Program-made: the position numbers and the translations under genes | From: a virus | Length of the DNA stretch: 64,000 nt | IMG/VR virus record: IMGVR_UViG_3300042294_002093 | Span: 47,083 to 111,082 of that record | Strand: one strand, 5' to 3' | Shown: positions 39,101 through 45,086 of the stretch, in pieces | How positions within the stretch are numbered: the first letter of the stretch is position 1 | Layout: every line of letters begins with the position of its first letter | The notes under the pieces: model-generated | What the model saw: the letters and a program-made list of their open reading frames with translations, nothing else | Database searches by the model: none | Told to the model about the DNA's origin: nothing

Positions 39101-39896
39101 AATTTCCATTTTCGACAAGAATTGTTGTGTTACCTGACCCATAAACAAGAGGTATTCCAGAATTTTTTGCTACTAACGCATTGTTTGAAATGAAGTAGTA
39201 GCCAGGAGTTTGTTTTAGTCCATAAGACTTGGCCTCTATAACAGATGTTGCTGTTAGCGGTATTGATGTTGGTAAAGATATTTTTGATATGCCAAGTGAT
39301 GAAGAATGAAACTCTTCTGACCATTGACCAACACTAACCCCATTAAACAAAAAAGCATAATCATCTGTAGATGATGCATTGCCAAGATATCTTATTTTTA
39401 ACACAACTCTAAAGGTTGTATTTTCATCTGGTATATCAAATGTTTCAGATACAAACATCCAATTATTAGAGACAGATGTGTTGTAGTTTTTTAATTTTTG
39501 AATATTTGTTCCTGTTGTTGTGTCATAATATTCGTATCCAATTTCAATGCTAGAAATATAAGAACTAATTGAATAAATGTATGCTCCTACAGAAAATGTT
39601 GACATGTAAGAATTTAATTCTGAAAAATTTACTAGGTCATTGCTTATGCATACAATCTCACCAAAATCTTCTGTAGTTAAATTACCTAGAATTTTTGTAA
39701 CAGAACTATTGGTAAATGGTTCATCTATAGCCTCTGTAAAATTGCTTGCCGTTCCACCAGAAATATCCCAAGAATATACGGATCTTTGTTCCTCAGATAT
39801 AAGAGAGATATAGTCTGCTTTATCATCTAGCGCCCACAATACAGTTGGGTGCTCTGCAAACACCTTTTCTGCATATAAATTTGATGGACTAGACAT
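36198..39896 (-). CDS. Very large LamG-like structural protein
   Basis: 1232 residues of mostly beta structure. A lectin/LamG-like beta sandwich is visible around residues 285-370 (YTLEMWMRINSDSPTKKR, MLMHIRITNNSASLLINGEQ), and a second near 530-640 (GLDISKFTENYGSSASLF). The protein resembles the 1439-aa tail-tip protein in style. It opens with an ATG (GGAG 6 nt upstream) below an extended -10 promoter. Its position upstream of portal, away from the tail genes, is unusual; it may be a head or neck fibre or a tail protein displaced by recombination. Confidence 0.7.
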   Translation of the reverse strand: MSSPSNLYAEKVFAEHPTVLWALDDKADYISLISEEQRSVYSWDISGGTASNFTEAIDEPFTNSSVTKILGNLTTEDFGEIVCISNDLVNFSELNSYMSTFSVGAYIYSISSYISSIEIGYEYYDTTTGTNIQKLKNYNTSVSNNWMFVSETFDIPDENTTFRVVLKIRYLGNASSTDDYAFLFNGVSVGQWSEEFHSSSLGISKISLPTSIPLTATSVIEAKSYGLKQTPGYYFISNNALVAKNSGIPLVYGSGNTTILVENGNSPSLILPGFGFLNEDGKFKEYTLEMWMRINSDSPTKKRICGPIKSNDGIYVDGPFITLKIGKNYSSHYVGEWTRPMLMHIRITNNSASLLINGEQVISLNFITDELSFPEKYDEDGKNQDWIGFYAYEDVYPIEIDCVAIYPYQVPALVAKRRFVYGQGVEVPENINASYSGTSMFIDYAFADYTKNYSYPDLVKWSDASIDNLNTSSNYLSCPDYYLPELFFSNKTSQDFYNDSYLLPNENNLYVKMRPSASWNDTNGYILFDKLNVTNNEIKCFYGVFKILSTPTSNQTFFKIEDESTNNSFSIELKPNLEIEYKLKFNTLEEVIYKTTTARIGEEFTVGLDISKFTENYGSSASLFFGNRASLKLYVGGSKELNKTFTGNIYKVGFSTERNYLYIAELFNESGVPVQFEDVFDKFGQYIDYDAGEYQGASPDFWNYVLDGGPPAQYSSVKLINHIASYTLSPKKYFETFALDIDIDGYWEDKVALRHFAQYVLDAKGNEQYDLDFLQFNINYPSPSKYTEQETSSELGWSYQELQAEYQSPIQRGYDSLDNQLYTGYNDYQDLANKSTKSYKYDTSNSLVKSYVTFQYLENTSTNAESFFTTTELAPKNGIVNPVGNWINTKYEVVDGMLIYPPTGIDFNDLYVVLHLNFKVLGILNKPINIRSLQLASQAYNDSSANPIGTRFGVPVYPYRKSGIYYDYKGVNPYTIYKGTSPYLYLTKNSGLQIKGTYDPLIDRGLAIPINSNQSSNYKVMAMQAAIRYDQDFFPFAPTQIFEIESKGNRLKIFIVANHPEGKRAKIYAVNANTGQIEDGIGFYWNGNIVKEPNITVREWGMLGISFSSLLDFSNYVGSIKITGPILVNLVSHYKSTNLQEVQNITVRPWFKIKFNGPLTLDWEYWNPAYIWQGVLILSTTSYYGVNPGDIYKSYAGTNKFIIDDTRLFRLNNYQYSFDTEISWQSSTENAI

Positions 39897-39913
39897 TTTT
39901 CTCCTATTTCCCT

Positions 39914-39919
39914 ATTATA
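39914..39919 (-). promoter_or_regulatory. Extended -10 promoter (TGCTATAAT) of structural block
   Basis: TGC TATAAT about 18 nt before the ATG at 39896, followed by AGGAGA. It separates the structural genes from the cobalamin operon. Confidence 0.65.
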
Positions 39920-39931
39920 GCAGGGTAAAAA

Positions 39932-40426
39932 TTAATTTCTGGGAATCCATAACTTTTCATTGCCTTTGTTGTGATATCTTGCCATTACGAACAGTAAATC
40001 TGAGAGCCTGTTTAAATACTTTGCAATATTTATATTTAAACCTTCTACCTTCCAAACCTCACGCTCTGCCCTTCTCACAATTGTTCTTGCATTATGAAGT
40101 GGGCCAGTAGGTAGAACAAAAGAATGCAGTGGCTCTAGGTATTCGTTATAGTCATCAATTATATTTTCTAAATAGGTAACTCTATCTTCTGATATTGTTA
40201 TTGTTGGGGCACCAGAGAGTTCTGCACCAAGATCAAACAAGTCACTCTGTATTCTATCTATAATATCGTTATGAAAATCAGTTGCCATTCCTATGGCAGA
40301 GTTTGCTTCATCTACCGACCCAATTGCCTCAATCAAATCACTTCCCTTGTGTATTCTTTCATTGGTGGCAGTTGATGTCTGACCGTCATCACCAGTTTTC
40401 GTATAAATGCGAGTTAGATGTACCAT
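39932..40426 (-). CDS. Corrinoid adenosyltransferase, PduO type
   Basis: Transfers the 5'-deoxyadenosyl group of ATP to cob(I)alamin, making adenosylcobalamin. The 164 residues carry the PduO signatures: IYTKTGDDGQTS near the N-terminus (ATP-binding loop), IEAIGSVDEANSAIG, FVLPTGPLHNARTIVRRAER (the conserved arginine helix) and the C-terminal YLNRLSDLLFVMAR. Start at 40426 was chosen because ATG shares a base with the preceding stop (TAATG) and matches the family N-terminus; the frame runs further upstream. It is the last gene of an operon with class II ribonucleotide reductase, which uses its product. Confidence 0.95.
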   Translation of the reverse strand: MVHLTRIYTKTGDDGQTSTATNERIHKGSDLIEAIGSVDEANSAIGMATDFHNDIIDRIQSDLFDLGAELSGAPTITISEDRVTYLENIIDDYNEYLEPLHSFVLPTGPLHNARTIVRRAEREVWKVEGLNINIAKYLNRLSDLLFVMARYHNKGNEKLWIPRN

Positions 40427-40560
40427 TAGTGTCCTGTCAAAGAACGCCAAATATCTATTGTTTTAATATTGGCTATATGCAAACAAAGCAAGGTCAGTGC
40501 AAACTGAACAATTATTTTATAAGAAGATTTTTGATCTACGTGTTTATCTAATAGTTTCAT
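40426..40560 (-). CDS. 44-residue single-pass membrane protein
   Basis: Read directly from the sequence: 44 residues, ATG at 40560 overlapping the upstream stop by ATGA, and TAA sharing a base with the adenosyltransferase ATG (TAATG). A short charged N-terminus (MKLLDKHVDQKSSYK) precedes one hydrophobic segment (IIVQFALTLLCLHIA, about 16-30), then a polar end. Being exactly coupled on both sides strongly supports translation. A small partner of a vitamin transporter or of the exported protein is conceivable; there is no homology basis for that. Confidence 0.75.
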   Translation of the reverse strand: MKLLDKHVDQKSSYKIIVQFALTLLCLHIANIKTIDIWRSLTGH

Positions 40561-41009
40561 GGGAATACTACTTTTCCATTATTAGCCCAAACCAAACCTA
40601 TTGAATCTCCTGGACTTAAAAGTTGTTGATCTATTGCAAGTTGTCCCCAACCCCACTCACTTTTAGGGAAAGGAATTAATTTATTTTCTTTAATAATGAT
40701 TGCCCAGTATGCTTTTTCTGATGGCATTGATTCACAAGATTCTGTCTTTTCGTTTGGCAAATTATTAACTCTACAAACAACGGCCAAGCCATACTTTTTA
40801 GTGCCTTCTATTTCAAGATTAGCCCTTTTTAAAACATCTAGCCCTGTCATTTTGGCATCTGTATCTATACACTTAGTTATTTTTGTGCCTTTGTCTAATA
40901 CGTTATAATCAATATACAAATTGACACAGCCTTCTTCTTTATTTATAGAAGATAAACCAAAAAAAACTAATACAAATATTATTGCAGATAGGAATACTTT
41001 TTTAATCAT
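40557..41009 (-). CDS. Exported DUF4430 / transcobalamin-C-domain-like protein
   Basis: 150 residues. A signal peptide or anchor (VFLSAIIFVLVFFGLSS, 5-21) without a lipobox is followed by a small domain with four cysteines (C28, C47, C79, C92) suited to disulphides outside the membrane. The domain pattern TGLDVLKRANLEIEGTKKYG, then AVVCRVNNLP, AYWAIII, SEWGWG and a final PGDSIGLVW agrees with the DUF4430 fold, related to the corrinoid-capturing C-domain of transcobalamin and found in secreted actinobacterial proteins. Overlaps the nrdJ stop by ATGA. Inferred role: capture of cobalamin at the cell surface. Confidence 0.82.
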   Translation of the reverse strand: MIKKVFLSAIIFVLVFFGLSSINKEEGCVNLYIDYNVLDKGTKITKCIDTDAKMTGLDVLKRANLEIEGTKKYGLAVVCRVNNLPNEKTESCESMPSEKAYWAIIIKENKLIPFPKSEWGWGQLAIDQQLLSPGDSIGLVWANNGKVVFP

Positions 41010-43042
41010 GTTTGCTTAACCTTTATTTCACAATAATCGGTAGTGCAATACATTTCCCCTTGAGCCTCAAGATTATCTACACCGTCGTAAATTGCGCTAA
41101 AGTCAATATGCTTTAATTTGCCAATATATGACTCATATTTATCTTCAGTAATCTGAGTATATGGTTGTTGAGGATAGACAGTATTTCCCATTGGTAAAAA
41201 TGATACTGCCTTTAGTTGTCCCTCATACATATGAAGTGCTGGAACAACATGCTTTGATTCTGTTTCTTTATCAAAAGATAATGTTACAGAAACTCCATTA
41301 TCAGACCAATATTTTTGAGCAGTTGCAGCAAGTGCAATTTTTTCAAATAAAGTTACATCTTTTTCAGATCGTGGATGACCTGACTTAATTGGGAAGTAAA
41401 CTACTGATGTGTTTGCGGATACTACGTCATCTTCAATTGTGTACCCCGCTGCTTTGAATAAATGTATCATTGGATCTGTATTTCCAAATCTAACTGCACG
41501 AAGAAAGAAGTTTCCTCCAGGTCCCCAGTGAACTCCAGGAGTTGCACCAGAAAGAATTGAAACTGATCCTGATGGCTTAACTGTTGTTACACGAATTGAT
41601 TCACGAACACATAACCATTCTGAATATTTGTGATCATAATGACGGATTTTATTGTATCCTTCGTCCATCCACTCACGAACAATTGGCAAACCTTTTTGGT
41701 CTGCAAATGACGCAATACCTGTTAGCGATGTACCAATACGACGATTGCGTTGCATGATGCCGTTTGTTTGTGGCCAATGTGTTGGAACAAGTGTTACTGT
41801 CTTTCCATACAAGTATGCAAACTTAAGGGTACGCAAGAAGTCCTCCTTAGATTCATGACGATTTAAATGCACTTCTACAAGTGTACATAGTTCGTATGAT
41901 TCTAATGGCTGCTCCGCACATGGGTTAAATCCCATCACACGATAATCTTTACCGTCTGGCGCATCCTTTAGTCTTCCATAATTACGAGCAACATCAAGCC
42001 AGATAAAACCTGGTTCTCCGTTTTCTGTAACTAAGTTTACATAGTCTTCATACTTTGTTCCTACTTCTGCTGAAATAGAATTATTAGACATCCAAGCCCA
42101 ACCTGGATTCTCTGGATCAAATGAATTACGCTCTGGAAACATCTCTGAATTCTTTAAATTCATGAATGTTTCATCGCCTGCAGTACCCAAAGCAAGTGTT
42201 GCTGATCTACGAACATTGCCCGACACAACGCATGTGCCAATAAGGTTTACCAAGTCTACAATAGCACGAGAGTCTAGTGTTTCTCCGCCTCTGGAGCCGA
42301 TTACACGGTCTATCTGATCGTGCAACTTAACAAGAGGTGCAGGTCCTGATGCAACGCCTCCAAAGCCTTTAATCGGTGCTCCAAGAGGTCTGATCAAATC
42401 ATAATTAAATTTCTGAATGCTTTGATTTGCTCTAAGGTATGAATTGATTAGAAGTCTAACTGACTCTACCCATCCTTCACGAGTGTCTGGAATTTCAAAT
42501 ATCTCTTCTGGCTCTGTTGGGGTATAGATTGAGAAATTCTTATCCTGTCCTACTGTATCAAATCCCACGCCAATGCCAAGCATAAGAGCATCCATAACCC
42601 AAGCAAATAGGGCTCCTGGATCATTCTTGTCAAGATCCTTAGTAGATACCATTGCACAGTTTTGCAGTGCTGCTGAGTTTTTCTTTTCCATAGTCATAGG
42701 AGTTCCAAATGCCCACATGCCTCGTCCTGGTGGTGTCCACTTTAGTTCAAACATTCTTTGAAATGCTTCTTGTGCAGACTTCTGTGCCTTATAGTCATTC
42801 CAAGGTAAACGATTTTCTTTAGCATGATTCTTTTGTACTGAATACATACCCTCAATTACACGACGACAAACTTCGTGCCAACGCTCTTTAGTTCCATCTT
42901 CTTTCATACGAGAATATGTACGAATAAAAGTAATTTCTCCAAGTGAATTTTCTGCTGCATCTTTAAAACCAAAAGGGCTTTCTTGCGTTTTGTATTTTTC
43001 TATAAATTCTTCTGGAAGTTTAAAACTAAAAAAATCTGACAT
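41006..43042 (-). CDS. nrdJ: Class II (adenosylcobalamin-dependent) ribonucleotide reductase, monomeric
   Basis: Converts ribonucleotides to deoxynucleotides, probably triphosphates, with adenosylcobalamin as radical source. 678 residues, a little shorter than the Lactobacillus enzyme. Seen: first redox cysteine C129 (LQNCAMVST), motif CVVSGNVRRSATLALG (271-286), the thiyl-radical site NPCAEQPL with C375 and E377, second redox cysteine C386 (ELCTLVEV), and the C-terminal shuttle pair C666/C671 (YCTTDYC), with the spacing of the monomeric class. It heads the cobalamin operon and has a promoter 35 nt upstream. There is no cobalamin riboswitch in the short leader. Confidence 0.96.
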   Translation of the reverse strand: MSDFFSFKLPEEFIEKYKTQESPFGFKDAAENSLGEITFIRTYSRMKEDGTKERWHEVCRRVIEGMYSVQKNHAKENRLPWNDYKAQKSAQEAFQRMFELKWTPPGRGMWAFGTPMTMEKKNSAALQNCAMVSTKDLDKNDPGALFAWVMDALMLGIGVGFDTVGQDKNFSIYTPTEPEEIFEIPDTREGWVESVRLLINSYLRANQSIQKFNYDLIRPLGAPIKGFGGVASGPAPLVKLHDQIDRVIGSRGGETLDSRAIVDLVNLIGTCVVSGNVRRSATLALGTAGDETFMNLKNSEMFPERNSFDPENPGWAWMSNNSISAEVGTKYEDYVNLVTENGEPGFIWLDVARNYGRLKDAPDGKDYRVMGFNPCAEQPLESYELCTLVEVHLNRHESKEDFLRTLKFAYLYGKTVTLVPTHWPQTNGIMQRNRRIGTSLTGIASFADQKGLPIVREWMDEGYNKIRHYDHKYSEWLCVRESIRVTTVKPSGSVSILSGATPGVHWGPGGNFFLRAVRFGNTDPMIHLFKAAGYTIEDDVVSANTSVVYFPIKSGHPRSEKDVTLFEKIALAATAQKYWSDNGVSVTLSFDKETESKHVVPALHMYEGQLKAVSFLPMGNTVYPQQPYTQITEDKYESYIGKLKHIDFSAIYDGVDNLEAQGEMYCTTDYCEIKVKQT

Positions 43043-43076
43043 TTGTATCGTCCTTTCAAAAACGGATTAAGTGTTA

Positions 43077-43082
43077 ATTATA
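43077..43082 (-). promoter_or_regulatory. Extended -10 promoter (TGCTATAAT) of cobalamin operon
   Basis: TGC TATAAT with a poor -35 (TTTTGT, 17 nt upstream). Transcription would start near 43070, leaving about 28 nt to the nrdJ ATG, with AAGGA as ribosome binding site. It lies directly beyond a terminator. Confidence 0.65.
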
Positions 43083-43100
43083 GCAGAGTTTTATAAAAAA

Positions 43101-43135
43101 CAAAACTCTACCTAAAGTTATAGTATAGAGTTTTG
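43101..43135 (-). terminator. Intrinsic terminator before cobalamin operon
   Basis: Perfect 10-bp inverted repeat (CAAAACTCTA with TAGAGTTTTG), 15-nt loop, followed by TTTTTT on the minus strand. It insulates the operon from the 249-aa gene upstream. A third partial copy (AAAACTCT) lies next to the promoter and could pair alternatively. Confidence 0.85.
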
Positions 43136-43143
43136 CAAAAAAA

Positions 43144-43890
43144 TTATCTATATGTTTTTTTCTTCCAAAAAAACTTTTTATATCCAGAATTAAAAACAGT
43201 TCTAACAAGAATACTTGCTTTTCTAAGATTTTCATTTCCTTTTTCTGTTTCAATAATTTCTGATTCAAAGTTTGTTCGTTTAAATGGAATTGCTTGAATT
43301 AATGGTGTTCCTTTTGCAATGAAACCTTTAAAATCTTTTTTAACTAAAAATGAAAAAAGACCATTAGATGGATAGCCATCTGTATCAATTACCGCAGATA
43401 TTGCATAAAGAGGACTTAGATCATGATGTTGTGGTTGAATGAATAGTGTGCTAAATCCTGGATCTGTTTCAACAACCCACATAAGGTTTACTCTAAATAA
43501 ATATTCTATGTACTGGTCCTTGTCAAATGGATATCCATCAACCTGTTTAATATCATGACTTCCAATAATCATTTTAGATCCAATCTGGCCTAAAGATTTC
43601 ATGGCTTGTGGTATATCAAACACTTGCTTTCCTTCTGTTGTGTCTATATAGATATCAAATGGTGCCTTTATTATATAACCACTTGATAGAATATCAAGAA
43701 ATGCGACACATCTTTTTACGGTTATGTTTTGATTTCCATTATTAGGAGTACTGTCAGAGTTATAGAACCCCTCAATTTTTTTATACCAGGATGGTATATC
43801 TTTTATTGCTGGAGAAGGTGTTGGAAATACATCCTTCATTCTGGGGCTAGTATTGATAAATTTTATTTTAGATGGCTTGTTTTTTGACAT
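43144..43890 (-). CDS. Uncharacterised phage protein
   Basis: 248 residues from the ATG at 43890, which has TATAAT 5 nt upstream and no ribosome binding site. The N-terminal pattern (SPRMKDVFPTPSPAIKDIPSWYKK) and the later GTPLIQAIPFKR occur, as I recall, in an uncharacterised family seen in marine phages. Histidines (QPQHHDLSPL) and a beta-rich core hint at an enzyme or metal protein, but I cannot name a function. It lies between the Fn3-Hint gene and the cobalamin operon, with its own terminator. Confidence 0.78.
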   Translation of the reverse strand: MSKNKPSKIKFINTSPRMKDVFPTPSPAIKDIPSWYKKIEGFYNSDSTPNNGNQNITVKRCVAFLDILSSGYIIKAPFDIYIDTTEGKQVFDIPQAMKSLGQIGSKMIIGSHDIKQVDGYPFDKDQYIEYLFRVNLMWVVETDPGFSTLFIQPQHHDLSPLYAISAVIDTDGYPSNGLFSFLVKKDFKGFIAKGTPLIQAIPFKRTNFESEIIETEKGNENLRKASILVRTVFNSGYKKFFWKKKTYR

Positions 43891-43895
43891 AACCA

Positions 43896-43901
43896 ATTAT
43901 A
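43896..43901 (-). promoter_or_regulatory. Extended -10 promoter (TGCTATAAT), leaderless start
   Basis: TGC TATAAT only 5 nt before the ATG at 43890; the transcript would begin on the start codon. It follows the TAA stop of the Fn3-Hint gene directly. Confidence 0.65.
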
Positions 43902-43904
43902 GCA

Positions 43905-45053
43905 TTAGTTATCTCGACGGTCAAACACAAGCATGTTCTCAGTAAAGAAGTTATCATACGGTTCACAGTTAATAGATATTTTCTTATTTCTAGAGACAAT
44001 TTGTTCTACTGTTGTGATTTGAACAAATCCAGCATCTGAATGAGAGTATCTCTCATATGTGTTATCTACTTCTGCAGCGCTTAAAAACTTTACTAATCCA
44101 TCTTTTTTAGTTAGGATATAGTGTGTTCCAACAAAGAGATCTCCATCTATATAAATAAATGTATCAGATTCTCCTTCTTCAAGTGTAATTACTGTTGTTT
44201 CTACTAGCATATCATTTGAAAGTGATAAGTCCTGAGCAGACCAAGATAGCCAAGAAGTGTTGTCTTCGTTTGGAATATTAAGAGCCATTAATTTATCTCC
44301 TACTACTAACTCTCCAACAGCCTTATATCCTGATGGTGTTAAAACCTTTGTGTTGATTTCAATTGAATCAAACCATGCTCCAAAAGCACCGAAGGCTCCA
44401 AAAGCACCGAAGGCACCAAAGGCACCGAAAGCACCAAATGGTGCAAACGAGAATGTTGTAGTTACGTTGTTTGATGCAGTAGAGGTTCCAGATTGACCAT
44501 TTGCATTGTCTGCTCTAACAGTATATGTTTGTGCAGTTCCTTGCTCTTGTCCAACGTCAACAGATGTTGATGCTGTATTTCCAGATTTTCCGTCTGATGA
44601 TTGCCAGTAATAATTAGTTATTGCACTACCACCATTTGCTGGAGCAGACCATGTAACACGATCAGTACCTGCTGATGGAGAAGATGCTGATGGTGCTGAT
44701 GGTGTTGCTGGCACTGTTGTTGCAGTAATGCTATTAGACGCAGCAGATGCTGGCGAGTTTCCAACTGCATTTGTTGCTACAACTGTAAATGTGTATGCTG
44801 TATTTGATTGTAAACCAGTTACAGATAATGGAGATGATGCTCCTGAAGCAGTATACGATCCTGGAGAGGATGTTACTGTGTAAGAAGTAGCAGCAGGTGA
44901 ATTTTCTGGCAAAGAAAACGTTACGTCAGCCCGTCCATTATTGAATGCACGACCTGAAGGTACGTTTGTTGCAGTTACTGACGTTGGTGCCTTTGGCTCC
45001 AAAAAGTCATTTGCTTGTTGGGAATGTCTTCCTGCTTTTTTACCTGCTGCCAT
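43905..45053 (-). CDS. Fn3-Hint protein: two fibronectin-III domains, GAF-repeat linker, C-terminal Hint domain
   Basis: 382 residues: basic N-terminus; two Fn3 domains (about 21-113 and 116-200, e.g. SNTAYTFTVVATNAVGNSP); a linker of six GAF repeats ending in GAW (207-227); then a Hint/intein-type domain. Hint marks: S230 where Cys1 is usual (SIEINTKVLTPSGYKAVGEL), VGDKLMAL, H311 in the block-B position (GTHYILT), and a block-G-like NFFTENMLV. The terminal HN needed for splicing is replaced by FD, and the protein ends five residues later. It therefore resembles Hedgehog-type autoprocessing proteins rather than a splicing intein. Probably virion-exposed; good RBS (AAGGAGA). Confidence 0.85.
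   Translation of the reverse strand: MAAGKKAGRHSQQANDFLEPKAPTSVTATNVPSGRAFNNGRADVTFSLPENSPAATSYTVTSSPGSYTASGASSPLSVTGLQSNTAYTFTVVATNAVGNSPASAASNSITATTVPATPSAPSASSPSAGTDRVTWSAPANGGSAITNYYWQSSDGKSGNTASTSVDVGQEQGTAQTYTVRADNANGQSGTSTASNNVTTTFSFAPFGAFGAFGAFGAFGAFGAFGAWFDSIEINTKVLTPSGYKAVGELVVGDKLMALNIPNEDNTSWLSWSAQDLSLSNDMLVETTVITLEEGESDTFIYIDGDLFVGTHYILTKKDGLVKFLSAAEVDNTYERYSHSDAGFVQITTVEQIVSRNKKISINCEPYDNFFTENMLVFDRRDN
44373..44438 (-). repeat. 9-bp tandem repeat coding GAF units
   Basis: Seven in-frame 9-bp units (GGTGCTTTC-like, with third-base variation) encode the GAF linker of the Fn3-Hint protein. Copy-number change would alter linker length by three residues without a frameshift. Confidence 0.85.
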
Positions 45054-45086
45054 TTTTAATCTCCTTTTTAACTATTTAAATTTTTA

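Noticed and set aside
40690-43040. Search for a cobalamin riboswitch in or near the B12 operon
   Set aside because: The nrdJ leader is only about 28 nt and intergenic space inside the operon is absent, so there is no room for the roughly 200-nt element.
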